DNA of 64,000 nt, taken from assembly GCA_009789175.1 (NCBI GenBank), contig CP046866.1, positions 558,001-622,000 of the forward strand, written 5' to 3'. Below the pieces are notes generated by a model. It was not told the origin of the DNA and ran no database searches. It worked only from the letters and a program-made list of their open reading frames with translations. A program made the position numbers and the translations under genes. This document shows positions 8,760 through 16,236 of this stretch, one piece after another (the first letter of the stretch is position 1; every line of letters starts with the position of its first letter). This stretch comes from Salinibaculum litoreum. Lineage in GTDB: Archaea > Halobacteriota > Halobacteria > Halobacteriales > Haloarculaceae.

Positions 8760-9085
8760 CTCCCGAAGAAGACCGCCGAGTCTTCGCAGCGTGGCTCGCA
8801 TCCCTGACGGTCGTTATCCCGTGGGTGACTCGCTCACTGGGTGACACAGAGTTCGGTTTCGGAGAGACAGTCGAACTCGGCCGTCAGGCCGGCTGGACCC
8901 ACGATGTGGAGTACCACATCTGTGGGATGTGGGAAGGAGACTACGATGCCGAGAGAGTCCTCATTGCTGGCGTTGAGACTGGCCTGTCATGGGCTGTCTC
9001 GCCCAACTACATTCGTCAGCGACAAGCACGCTCGGCGGATGACATCGATGGCAACTCCAGTACTGCACAGGAGGTGGCCCCATGA
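8756..9085 (+). CDS. small membrane-associated hypothetical protein
   Basis: Unrecognised 109-residue protein. A hydrophobic helix WLASLTVVIPWVTRSLG (residues about 13-29) precedes a soluble region with HDVEYHICGMWEGDY. It is translationally coupled to the 29-residue ORF upstream. The next 400 bases contain a recognisable relative in broken reading frames (SLAGVVIPWLTRFIGYTDCG, then DEHYRVCGIYHPDG), so this gene is one of a tandem duplicated pair. The ATG overlaps the previous stop codon, and the 3' end overlaps the next short frame by 4 bases. No function can be assigned. Confidence 0.55.
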   Translation: MTPEEDRRVFAAWLASLTVVIPWVTRSLGDTEFGFGETVELGRQAGWTHDVEYHICGMWEGDYDAERVLIAGVETGLSWAVSPNYIRQRQARSADDIDGNSSTAQEVAP

Positions 9086-9546
9086 CTGCCATCGAGCGGA
9101 CCATCCGCGAGGATATCAATGTCTTGTTCTCGTAGGGGTGGCATCGCTGGCGGGTGTCGTCATTCCATGGCTCACAAGGTTCATCGGCTACACCGACTGT
9201 GGTGTCAACCAAAACTATCGACCTCTGTCGTGAGTTCGGTCTTGGCCCAGATGAACACTACCGCGTGTGTGGTATCTACCACCCAGACGGCCCGTTCAAA
9301 CCATCTTGCTTGCTGGAGCAGACGCTGGTCGGACCCAAGTCGTCGGCCCTGACAGTCTCGGAACTGCTCAGGATTCAACATGGCGACTTGCGAGAGTTTG
9401 TAGCAGCAAGCGAGACGATAGAGATTTTTCAACTTTCAACGACGAATACTGTGTCATCGAAGGATCAAGAATCTCTATCCGCGACAACTACTCCTCTGCA
9501 AAGCAATTACTCTAGTAAAGACCTCAATCACACCTCCTCTAGATGA
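9082..9546 (+). pseudogene. frameshifted tandem paralogue of the 8756 gene
   Basis: The ATG at 9082 opens a frame (MTAIERTIREDINVLFS) that stops at 9135. The sequence relating it to the 8756 protein then continues in a different frame (VASLAGVVIPWLTRFIGYTDCG, about 9140-9205). It returns to the first frame as TIDLCREFGLGPDEHYRVCG and continues to 9546. Two compensating frame changes (near 9120-9140 and 9200-9215) break an otherwise collinear duplicate. The 3' part lacks similarity to the first copy. A sequencing error cannot be excluded, but two nearby shifts favour decay. The downstream 130-residue frame could still be translated alone. Confidence 0.5.
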
Positions 9547-9622
9547 AACGGACACAGCCCACCAGCACTCCCTGCCACAGCGACTCGCTGCTCACGCCTG
9601 TGTACCAGCGATTATCATCACC

Positions 9623-9644
9623 CATCACCCCAAATATGGGTGGA
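9623..9644 (+). promoter_or_regulatory. leader motif CATCACCCC-AAAT-ATGGGTGGA (copy 3 of 5)
   Basis: CACCC (9626-9630) can pair with GGGTG (9638-9642) across a 7-base A/T-rich loop. The GGTGGA arm is 8 bases before the ATG at 9653. An out-of-frame ATG inside the motif (9636) opens a 15-codon frame. Confidence 0.5.
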
Positions 9645-9652
9645 TTGATACA

Positions 9653-10030
9653 ATGTCCTCTGAAGACAATACAGACCCAATAGACGAAACGCTCGCCGAA
9701 GTGCTCGGCATCCTCCGCGCCGGTGTCGATGAGTCTTACGGCGACCGAATCGAACGCAGTTCTACTGTCGTCGAAATACTCCACGACGAGGAGTTGCCCG
9801 GAAGTAGCGTGGTCACCTACCCCGGCGTCAGCCAACTCATCTGGCGGTATCAGCACCATGACGCCGAGACGGTCCGCAGGCGATTCGAAAACGAGCTCAA
9901 CCGGGCGGACGACCCCGATGTGACGGTCCAAGACATTGTCGACGCATTGGCCGTCGTTGCCGAGCGCCTGTCCGATGCCGAGACCGAGTGCGAGACGAGT
10001 CCGTCCAACAGTCACTCGATGAGCGCATGA
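9653..10030 (+). CDS. small acidic helical hypothetical protein
   Basis: Unrecognised 125-residue, strongly acidic, mostly helical protein without cysteines in a metal pattern, membrane segments or catalytic motifs. Its middle portion, VVEILHDEELPGSSVVTYPGVSQLIWRY, could form a small winged-helix-like unit. It carries the shared leader hairpin, which fixes the start. Its TGA overlaps the ATG of the GNAT/Mom-like gene (ATGA at 10027-10030), so the two are likely made together, and this protein may regulate or assist that enzyme. Confidence 0.6.
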   Translation: MSSEDNTDPIDETLAEVLGILRAGVDESYGDRIERSSTVVEILHDEELPGSSVVTYPGVSQLIWRYQHHDAETVRRRFENELNRADDPDVTVQDIVDALAVVAERLSDAETECETSPSNSHSMSA

Positions 10031-10824
10031 GCGCGGAGACACACCAGAAGGCTGACACACAGGCCAGCCAGCAGTTCCATCACGTCACTGGCAGCGATGG
10101 GTGTGACTGCCCGGTCCACCGCAGCGATGGTCACCCTACGAGCGTGCCACTGGGGTGGCAATTTGCAGACGAGGTATGCGTCAGGCCGATTGCAGCGGCG
10201 GAAGCAGCGGCCATCTACAACAAACACCACGCCTACGTGGATGACATCCCAGATGCAAACATCACCCATCATGGGATTTTCTTTCGTGGCGACCTTCTCG
10301 GTGCTATCACATGGCGAACGGGGCTGTGCCAGCATCGCAAACTCCGCTGGGATAGTGACGGCAACCTCCTCGCTCGCAGAGCCGCGAACTTGGCCTGGAG
10401 TGACCTGCCGGATAGCTACCACAGCCGAGCAGCAGACCTTATCGATTGCCCCACAGATGATGAGATAGCCAAGGAGCAAGTCGTCTCGGGTGGCCAATTT
10501 GTCAGGGCTTCGCGCATCTGTATCGCCATCGACGACTTCCCCAACCTCGCCAGTTGCGGGCTCGCCAAATCACAGGCCCGGTTCGTCCGCAAGCACTGCC
10601 AAGGCAGCGACTACGACTATCTAGTCACGTTCGTCCGCTGTGACTATCGCGGGTCAATGATAGCCGCGCTCCGAGGCCGTGGGTGGCGGTGTACCGGCTT
10701 TTCGACCCCAAGTACCCCTGGGAATCGAGAAATGCAAGACATCTACGACGACTGCAAATGGCGGTGGATTTGTCCTGTCGAGACAGTCACCGAGCAGTTG
10801 ACGATGGCCGACATCACCGATTGA
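10027..10824 (+). CDS. GNAT-fold protein related to phage Mom/XF1762-type enzymes (candidate)
   Basis: A 265-residue protein with a pattern typical of GNAT-like enzymes of the Mom/XF1762 group, which in phages act in DNA base modification. The elements, in order, are IYNKHHAYVDD (about 61-71), HHGIFFRGDLLGAITW (strands 1-2 of the fold), a long insertion, SRICIAIDDFPNLASCGLAKSQA (about 161-183, the strand and following helix), YLVTFVRCDYRGSMIAALRGRGW (about 199-221) and a C-terminal strand. An N-terminal CDCPVH may bind metal. The start overlaps the preceding gene. The TGT/DpdA-like gene nearby suggests a linked DNA-modification function. An ordinary acetyltransferase role is the main alternative. 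Confidence 0.5.
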   Translation: MSAETHQKADTQASQQFHHVTGSDGCDCPVHRSDGHPTSVPLGWQFADEVCVRPIAAAEAAAIYNKHHAYVDDIPDANITHHGIFFRGDLLGAITWRTGLCQHRKLRWDSDGNLLARRAANLAWSDLPDSYHSRAADLIDCPTDDEIAKEQVVSGGQFVRASRICIAIDDFPNLASCGLAKSQARFVRKHCQGSDYDYLVTFVRCDYRGSMIAALRGRGWRCTGFSTPSTPGNREMQDIYDDCKWRWICPVETVTEQLTMADITD

Positions 10825-10880
10825 ACGGCCGCAAACAGGACTAGCAACGAACCGATACGAGTTGACGACACAACAGACAC

Positions 10881-11591
10881 ATGTCACACCCCGACTTTCC
10901 AGTTCGAATCGACGACAGCGAGGACCGCTATCCGATTATCGACCGGCGAGACGCGCCAGAGGAACTCTTCAAACGACACCACCGGTACAAGCTGTCTCAC
11001 CAAGCCATCCCGAAAACTGTACCGCTGTACATCCGCGAACACCACCCGGACGCCAACGAGTACCTACGATTCCGGGCCTTCTTCGAGCAACTCCTGTGGG
11101 CAGCCAACTCAGCCGCCCGCTTTTACAGCTGGGAGAGTCCCTCCGAGTACGTCGAATGTTGGAGTCCAGGACTCGGTGTGCGAAAAGAAGCGAATATGTC
11201 CCCACCACGTGACTGGGAGGCCCACGTCGCGCTCGTCAAGGCCGTCGCCCTTGATGACGAGAACAGTTATCTCAGCTACCCAAGTTGGTCGTTCCATACA
11301 GAGAGCACAGAGTTCTTTGAGGCGATGCGAGACCTCGTGCAGTCGTTCGATAAATCGCTCACGGGCATCGGCGTACCCCCAGAGTACGAGAAACAGCGAC
11401 CCAGTTGGGAGCGGTGCGAATATTTCACAGGGCAGTTCTACCCGCAGACCGAAGAGCAATTCCACGCCGCGAAAGACTGCATCAACGACTGGGTTGACCC
11501 GCTCGCCGACGCGACCGTGCCAGCGGAGGCCCCACCGCTCCCGCCCAGGGCAGAGAACACAGGCAACGACTCACCCAAGGTCGATGGATAA
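10881..11591 (+). CDS. hypothetical protein
   Basis: Unrecognised 236-residue soluble protein. It is rich in aromatic residues (for example YLRFRAFFEQLLWAANSAARFYSW, about residues 55-78), mainly helical, and has a Pro/Ala-rich acidic tail. No nucleotide-binding, metal-binding or membrane motif is visible. It follows the GNAT/Mom-like gene by 56 bases on the same strand and precedes the Cas4-like nuclease, so it may belong to the same DNA-processing set, but the sequence itself gives no function. Confidence 0.55.
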   Translation: MSHPDFPVRIDDSEDRYPIIDRRDAPEELFKRHHRYKLSHQAIPKTVPLYIREHHPDANEYLRFRAFFEQLLWAANSAARFYSWESPSEYVECWSPGLGVRKEANMSPPRDWEAHVALVKAVALDDENSYLSYPSWSFHTESTEFFEAMRDLVQSFDKSLTGIGVPPEYEKQRPSWERCEYFTGQFYPQTEEQFHAAKDCINDWVDPLADATVPAEAPPLPPRAENTGNDSPKVDG

Positions 11592-11637
11592 GTCACCAGC
11601 AATGCGAGCAGTGGTATGGGACTTATGATTCCCACCT

Positions 11638-11660
11638 CATCGCCCGGAAATATGGGTGGA
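11638..11660 (+). promoter_or_regulatory. leader motif CATCGCCC-GGAAAT-ATGGGTGGA (copy 4 of 5)
   Basis: GCCC (11642-11645) faces GGGT, with a 7-8 base loop, and GGTGGA ends 4 bases before the ATG at 11665, as in copy 1. The internal ATG (11652) is followed after two codons by TAG, a minimal upstream ORF. Confidence 0.5.
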
Positions 11661-11664
11661 TAGT

Positions 11665-12492
11665 ATGACAGACTCTTCAGGCCCAGATATGCCCAGCATC
11701 CTCGAAAGTTCAGTGGATGTCTGGCACAACGCAGACAGTGACAGCCACGTCGAACCCGACCTCGAAACGTTCCACCCATCGCAGTTGGCGAGCGAGTGCA
11801 AACGCAACCCGCTCGTCAGCAAGCTCGGACTCGACGACAACAGCGACGCCGCAGGCTACTTCCTCCGGGGGGTGCTCATCCATGAGTTCTTCGAAGAGTG
11901 GGTCGGTGACGGACCCGTCGCCGACGAACTCGATGTCGACCTCAGCAACATCGAATTCGAAAAAGAACTGGAGGCCGACTTCGACGACATCCTCCTGACG
12001 GGTCGGTGTGACATCATCGACACCGAGAACGACATCGTATACGACATCAAAGTCCGCGGGGGGTGGCACAAGTTTAACCCGCCGGTGGACCGGCACCTCG
12101 ACCAGCTCCATGCCTACATGGGGCTCGCAGGAGCCAACGAAGGCGTCGTCATCTACGTCAACGCGAAGGACCCGGCAGACATTCGCACGTGGCCACCACA
12201 GAGTGACGGTCGGGACACCTTCGAGTTCGACCCGGAGCGATTCATGGGCCTCCTCGAGGACGCCCGCGAAATTCGGCAGGCGCTCAGTAACACTGGAATG
12301 CCCACGTCGAAGCACGAGATTCCGTACGACAAGTGTGGCTGCTTCTCCTGCCAGCAGGAAGACCTATCGTTCCCCGCCGACGATGCAGATATCGTGACCA
12401 AGCCACTCCCAGCGCGACACGACAACGCCGGCACCAGTGGTGAGAGCAGTGGCGATGGCGGCTCATCTAGCAATGGCTCCGCACCAGCATAG
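11665..12492 (+). CDS. Cas4-like PD-(D/E)XK nuclease with Fe-S cluster cysteines
   Basis: About 275 residues with the full Cas4/RecB-nuclease pattern: Cys45 (SECKRN), catalytic His73 (LIHEFFEEW), Asp116 (GRCDII), Asp127-Ile-Lys129 (YDIKV), the QxxxY motif at Gln147-Tyr151, and a C-terminal cysteine trio Cys224, Cys226, Cys229. With Cys45 these can hold a 4Fe-4S cluster. Such enzymes trim single-stranded DNA ends. There is no CRISPR array or other cas gene in the window, so this is a stand-alone Cas4-type exonuclease as found on haloarchaeal viruses and plasmids. The last 40 residues are a Gly/Ser-rich tail. The leader motif sets the ATG at 11665 rather than a TTG-type start at 11656. Confidence 0.85.
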   Translation: MTDSSGPDMPSILESSVDVWHNADSDSHVEPDLETFHPSQLASECKRNPLVSKLGLDDNSDAAGYFLRGVLIHEFFEEWVGDGPVADELDVDLSNIEFEKELEADFDDILLTGRCDIIDTENDIVYDIKVRGGWHKFNPPVDRHLDQLHAYMGLAGANEGVVIYVNAKDPADIRTWPPQSDGRDTFEFDPERFMGLLEDAREIRQALSNTGMPTSKHEIPYDKCGCFSCQQEDLSFPADDADIVTKPLPARHDNAGTSGESSGDGGSSSNGSAPA

Positions 12493-12518
12493 CACAGCCA
12501 GAACGCAGGGTCCTACCA

Positions 12519-13124
12519 ATGGCAGCAAGTGACGACAGCCGACCCAGTGTTGCACAAGCGTACCCCTGCCCGGACTGTGGCTCCGTCTACACGGTTCACC
12601 AACCGGGCTGTGAGTTCGACGGGACCGACCGCAGTTCCATCGAACGGGCCTACATCGACATCATCGCACCGTTGAGTGTGACAACGATTACGAAGCAGTC
12701 ACTGCAAGCTAAAGAAGTCCCAGAGTGGACTGACCTCCACGAGCGGGTCTTCGCGTATCTTACGGGCACCCAGCAGGTCATCGTTGAGGCTGACGGCACT
12801 GTTCGACTCGCCACCGAAGACGAGTCGGTCGCCCCGGACGAAGAGCCCCTGATAACCATCTATCGACAGGGGACCTATCCCGGCTGTCACGATAACGGCA
12901 TCTTCGCGCTCGTAGCCTACTTCTCGAATATGGGGCTATCGTGGCAGGAGACAAAATCCCAGATGCTAGACTGGTTCAACCGGACTGGCACATGGGACCG
13001 CGGTGGCTTCGAGGAAGACAGCCCCGAAGAAGTCATCGAACAGAAACGCCACGTCTGGGCAGAAGGCTACGGGTGGCAGCGGATGGGCAACCAGGCGAAA
13101 TCAGAAATCAAGCGCCGGAGCTGA
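12519..13124 (+). CDS. zinc-ribbon hypothetical protein
   Basis: A 201-residue protein. The N-terminus carries CPDCGSVYTVHQPGCEF (residues about 17-33), a likely zinc-binding CxxC...H..C site. The C-terminal part (about 110-200) has GTYPGCHDNGIFALVAYFSNMGLSWQET, followed by helices and acidic turns, somewhat like the helical domain found after primase-polymerase cores, although no catalytic core is present. It starts 27 bases after the Cas4-like gene and is probably co-transcribed. A nucleic-acid-binding accessory role is the most that can be suggested. Confidence 0.6.
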   Translation: MAASDDSRPSVAQAYPCPDCGSVYTVHQPGCEFDGTDRSSIERAYIDIIAPLSVTTITKQSLQAKEVPEWTDLHERVFAYLTGTQQVIVEADGTVRLATEDESVAPDEEPLITIYRQGTYPGCHDNGIFALVAYFSNMGLSWQETKSQMLDWFNRTGTWDRGGFEEDSPEEVIEQKRHVWAEGYGWQRMGNQAKSEIKRRS

Positions 13125-13173
13125 CCAAGTGGCCCTCGAGTAGGCACGCCAAGGTCAGACAGTCCGTGACGAA

Positions 13174-13674
13174 CTACGCCTCAAACGGCGAATAGGCCGC
13201 TGTCGGAGCGGTATACTGACAACCATCGCCGCCGTCATAAGCAGTACACCCCCAGAAGAACCCGTTAGTGCCTGACCGATGAACGAGGACAGACTCACAC
13301 TCGGGGCACAGCGGCGGTGACTGTGTCCACGACAGAAAGGTCAGCATCGTCGACCGGAGATTCTGTGCCCACCCAGTCGTGCGGTACAGTCGCTGTGTCG
13401 GTGCAGCCCGGTCCCCCGACGCAACATCGATAAACCGGAGCTTCATCGAATCGTTACCCTTCGGGCGGGCCTGCCCAGACTCAACGTCGACGGTCGTGTA
13501 CCAATCGACGTGAATATCACCAGGGTACGAGAGTTCGCCCGCATGGTAAACCGCTCGGTAGACGTATTGTGTAGCGTGGTCCAACTGCGGGTCGATGCGG
13601 GCAAACCCGAATGACCACTCCTCAAGCGCCATGCAAATGTCCTCGTGTGTGATGTCCGGGCTAGACTGCGGCAT
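13174..13674 (-). CDS. protein with topoisomerase-type C4 zinc finger
   Basis: Minus-strand protein of about 166 residues (an upstream start at 13710 would add 12). The N-terminal part is an unrecognised alpha/beta region containing VDWYTTVDVESGQARPKG. The C-terminal 40 residues contain CPECESVLVHRSGTNGFFWG followed by C and a later GC pair, the four-cysteine zinc finger that topoisomerase I and restriction-related proteins use on single-stranded DNA. It is the only minus-strand gene in the first 16 kb. It faces the preceding gene tail to tail and shares a divergent promoter region with the gene at 13806. Confidence 0.65.
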   Translation of the reverse strand: MPQSSPDITHEDICMALEEWSFGFARIDPQLDHATQYVYRAVYHAGELSYPGDIHVDWYTTVDVESGQARPKGNDSMKLRFIDVASGDRAAPTQRLYRTTGWAQNLRSTMLTFLSWTQSPPLCPECESVLVHRSGTNGFFWGCTAYDGGDGCQYTAPTAAYSPFEA

Positions 13675-13770
13675 CTGTTGCAGTGCGCGTACAGTCAACC
13701 AGACAACCAACCTACATTAACGTTGGGCAGGAGCGGTCCTCGCATAGCCGTGAATGCCCTGAATTGGACC

Positions 13771-13794
13771 CCCATCTCTGACAAGATGGGTGGA
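13771..13794 (+). promoter_or_regulatory. leader motif CCCATCT-N6-AGATGGG-TGGA (copy 5 of 5)
   Basis: A perfect 7-bp inverted repeat (13771-13777 with 13784-13790) and a 6-base loop. GGTGGA ends 11 bases before the ATG at 13806. The stem differs in sequence from the other copies yet stays paired, which argues that the hairpin itself is conserved. Confidence 0.55.
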
Positions 13795-13805
13795 CACATA
13801 AACTT

Positions 13806-14381
13806 ATGCCACCAGACATATCAGAACGAAGCGAGAATTGGTTACGAGACGTTCTAGCGGCGATTCGCACCGTAAGCATAGCCGCCAAAGAACACGACGA
13901 CAGCCTCGAAGGTGTCGGCTACTACGAATATCGACGCAACGCACTCTACGAGACAAAAGATCGGGCGCTCGCTGAGATAGCGACAGAAGCAGCAGCCGTC
14001 GAGCAGCACTCGAAGGGTGGGCGCAAGACCATCTGCCTGTACTTCGTCGACACGAACAGTGACCAGTGGGCGTTTCACGTCCCCACGGACAAACTCCCCC
14101 TCGAGCAGTTGGATTCTCGTCAGCGCGTCCGCGATATGGAACATAGACAGAATCCATCGACAGACCTCTCGGTGCGTGAAGCGCTTACCCGACTCCACAG
14201 AGAACTCGGCATCAACGCCAACGAGTTCGTCAAGAAAGAGCACGTGTGGGACGGTACCGAACGCCTGACCGTTACGTGGAGCTGTCTCCCCGACGCTGAA
14301 CAATCATCCGACAGCGACGGAACGGGCACACCAGCAGCGTCAGCAAGCGATACAGACGACGACACTACCACGACAGAGTAA
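13806..14381 (+). CDS. hypothetical protein
   Basis: Unrecognised 191-residue protein with a helical N-terminal half, a strand-rich centre (KTICLYFVDTNSDQWAFHVP, about residues 73-92) and a low-complexity Asp/Thr tail. The central part resembles a small alpha/beta domain, but no known motif is present. It carries leader-motif copy 5 and is followed after 5 bases by another acidic gene, so the two form a short operon. Confidence 0.55.
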   Translation: MPPDISERSENWLRDVLAAIRTVSIAAKEHDDSLEGVGYYEYRRNALYETKDRALAEIATEAAAVEQHSKGGRKTICLYFVDTNSDQWAFHVPTDKLPLEQLDSRQRVRDMEHRQNPSTDLSVREALTRLHRELGINANEFVKKEHVWDGTERLTVTWSCLPDAEQSSDSDGTGTPAASASDTDDDTTTTE

Positions 14382-14386
14382 CATCC

Positions 14387-14959
14387 ATGTCATCAACAGC
14401 AGCACCAGGCGTTCCCGACGTCCCGGACACAGACGACGGCACCGACTCCAACACCGACGAACTAGCGAGCCAGAAACATGCATCACAAACTGAATCCGTT
14501 CCACCGGACGACGGCAACCAAGCAGACCCGCAGACAAATGCAGCCGACGAGGTAGACGGCGAAGATGAAGATGAGATTGCACTCAGTGGGACCACTATCC
14601 AAGCAGAGTTCGGCGTCGACGACATCATCGAAGTCCCTGACACGACTGAAACTTCACTCGACGAGTGGGGGCTTGACGTCGGGCGGCAACGAGAGACGAA
14701 ATACGAGCAGGAAACGGCCAGCCAATTCGGCATCGACGACCGTGTGGAAAGCAGCGAGTCGAAGCAGACCGGCGAGCAGAGCAAACTGTTCCCCGATACC
14801 GACGACGAGCAACTCACGCTCACCGGTGAGAAAGCCAACCAGCAGAGTCTCTTCGAGCAGCGTGTACGCCGGCAGCAGCGCGAAGCCGAAGACGAAGAAA
14901 AATCAAAAGAAGACATCTGGCGGAGCGCCAAAGAAGACGACCAGCAAGAAACGTTGTGA
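14387..14959 (+). CDS. acidic, probably disordered hypothetical protein
   Basis: 190 residues dominated by Asp, Glu, Gln, Ser and Thr, with little predicted structure until a C-terminal coiled-coil-like helix (RVRRQQREAEDEEKSKED, about residues 158-175). Short hydrophobic islands (DEQLTLTGE, QQSLFEQ) could be peptide-docking motifs, though neither matches a full PIP box. Five bases separate it from the preceding gene. Composition is consistent with a haloarchaeal linker or scaffold protein. Confidence 0.5.
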   Translation: MSSTAAPGVPDVPDTDDGTDSNTDELASQKHASQTESVPPDDGNQADPQTNAADEVDGEDEDEIALSGTTIQAEFGVDDIIEVPDTTETSLDEWGLDVGRQRETKYEQETASQFGIDDRVESSESKQTGEQSKLFPDTDDEQLTLTGEKANQQSLFEQRVRRQQREAEDEEKSKEDIWRSAKEDDQQETL

Positions 14960-14999
14960 GGGGGCTACCGAACTGTCGGCCCAGCAGGACTTGACCTCC

Positions 15000-15021
15000 T
15001 CTCCGCCCTGAAGGACGGAGA
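15000..15021 (+). repeat. IS200/IS605 (IS1341-type) right-end-like hairpin
   Basis: TCTCCGCCCTGAAGGACGGA followed by GA forms a hairpin (one mismatch, TGAA loop) and is followed by ATCCCC. This is the characteristic sequence found at the right end of haloarchaeal tnpB (IS1341-type) elements. No tnpB gene lies within several kilobases, so this is a solo end or a MITE-like remnant. It may also act as a terminator for the 14387 gene. Confidence 0.5.
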
Positions 15022-15165
15022 ATCCCCGTTGGGAGTTTGCATACAGTCAGTGGGGTGTTCACAAGGTTGTAGGCGAAGTTATATTTTTGATTCTCAGGAC
15101 CCGTGTGGTGTGGGGTGGTGAGAGATAGGGAAATTACCAGACGGAACGGCTTCTGGGGGTGAAAC

Positions 15166-15177
15166 AATCTTTTAAGT
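15166..15177 (+). promoter_or_regulatory. archaeal promoter (TATA-like TTTTAA)
   Basis: A CTTTTAAGT box preceded by an A-rich BRE-like GAAACAA lies about 25 bases before the ATG at 15199, the spacing expected for a leaderless haloarchaeal transcript. Confidence 0.4.
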
Positions 15178-15198
15178 GGGATGTTGTTGTATATCTAA

Positions 15199-15990
15199 AT
15201 GGATATGGTAGACGACATGGTCCTCGGCCCCAACGACACCTCCGCAGTCAGCGAATTCGGGAGCAGTGCGTGCAGCGTCTGTGGGGCCAATGTTGGTCCT
15301 GGTGACGGTGTCTGTCGCCTCTGTGGCGACTATGCCGACTTGCCGCCCGTCGGTATCCCGCACCCGGCCCGCAAGTCCTTTGAACTCGGTGATGGGACAT
15401 GGTACTACGTCGGCGTCGTGACGGCCGCCGTGACGGCCACAAACGAGACGAGTGCGGTTCCGAAAGGGACAGCTGCTCTCCGGTTGTTCCTTGACCACGC
15501 GACTGACCTCCGCGTCCACCCGCTGACCAGCCTCGAGCGCCAGCGCCCACAGCACGTCACCGCCGAATGGGGCGACCTCCCAGCCCCGCTCCCGGCAGCA
15601 GCCGATGACGCGTCGGTGCTGTTCGACGCCGCAGTGGGGAGTGATCTGCAATTCGAGACCGCGACAGACAGTCCCCAGTCGCTGTTCGTCGGCGAGAACG
15701 GCGCGGTCCTGACAGCCGGGCAGCTGGCCGGCCTCCAAGCTACCGGCCCGGACGACGATGTCTGGCTAGTTCCAGCGCTGGCGTACCTGACCGACGACCG
15801 TCTCGACACCCAGACCGAGCGTGTGGAACGCCAGGCCGGTGAGCAGTCCCGAAAGGAGCTCACCTGCCCCAATAGCGGGCTGACAAAGAGTCACCGATTC
15901 GTCGAGCGTCGCCCAGTCAACGGGGATGGTGACCTCATCGAGGTCTGGGCCTGCTCAACGTGTGGGCAAGAGCAGTTCCACAGCGAGTGA
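15199..15990 (+). CDS. double zinc-ribbon hypothetical protein
   Basis: A 263-residue protein with an N-terminal zinc ribbon (CSVCGANVGPGDGVCRLCG, about residues 25-43) and a C-terminal ribbon (ELTCPNSG ... VWACSTCGQ, about 219-256). The central region is alpha/beta with no recognisable catalytic motif. Its own promoter lies just upstream, so it is transcribed separately from the genes before it. A nucleic-acid or protein-binding adaptor is likely. Confidence 0.62.
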   Translation: MDMVDDMVLGPNDTSAVSEFGSSACSVCGANVGPGDGVCRLCGDYADLPPVGIPHPARKSFELGDGTWYYVGVVTAAVTATNETSAVPKGTAALRLFLDHATDLRVHPLTSLERQRPQHVTAEWGDLPAPLPAAADDASVLFDAAVGSDLQFETATDSPQSLFVGENGAVLTAGQLAGLQATGPDDDVWLVPALAYLTDDRLDTQTERVERQAGEQSRKELTCPNSGLTKSHRFVERRPVNGDGDLIEVWACSTCGQEQFHSE

Positions 15991-16236
15991 CGGAGTCGCC
16001 ATCGTTTCTTTATACGCTGCTTTTTCCCTTCGTCGGTGGTGATGGGCGGTCCGGCTAGAGGTTGACCGCCGTGTCGCGGCGGCTGCCCGAGACTGGGACG
16101 ACCTGACTGTGTGACAGACCACATCTAAAACCCTGAGACAATTCTGGTGACAACGAGGAACAGAGCCGTCTACATGGTGTGACGCTCGGAATGCCAGTAG
16201 CTACACTCGAGAAGAAAGCAGCGCCAGGCGTGGTCG
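15991..16236. other. intergenic stretch between convergent genes
   Basis: 246 bases between the 3' ends of the plus-strand zinc-ribbon gene and the minus-strand acidic gene. It contains a TTTATACGC box and a T-run (CTGCTTTTTCCC) that may end transcription. No gene is visible. Confidence 0.4.

Noticed and set aside
11665-12492. Cas4-like gene as evidence for a CRISPR-Cas system
   Set aside because: No repeat array and no other cas gene in the window. Stand-alone Cas4-type nucleases are common on archaeal mobile elements.
14387-14959. QQSLFEQ and similar words as PIP boxes in the acidic protein
   Set aside because: The aromatic position of QxxLxxFF is not filled and the words lie in a low-complexity region.
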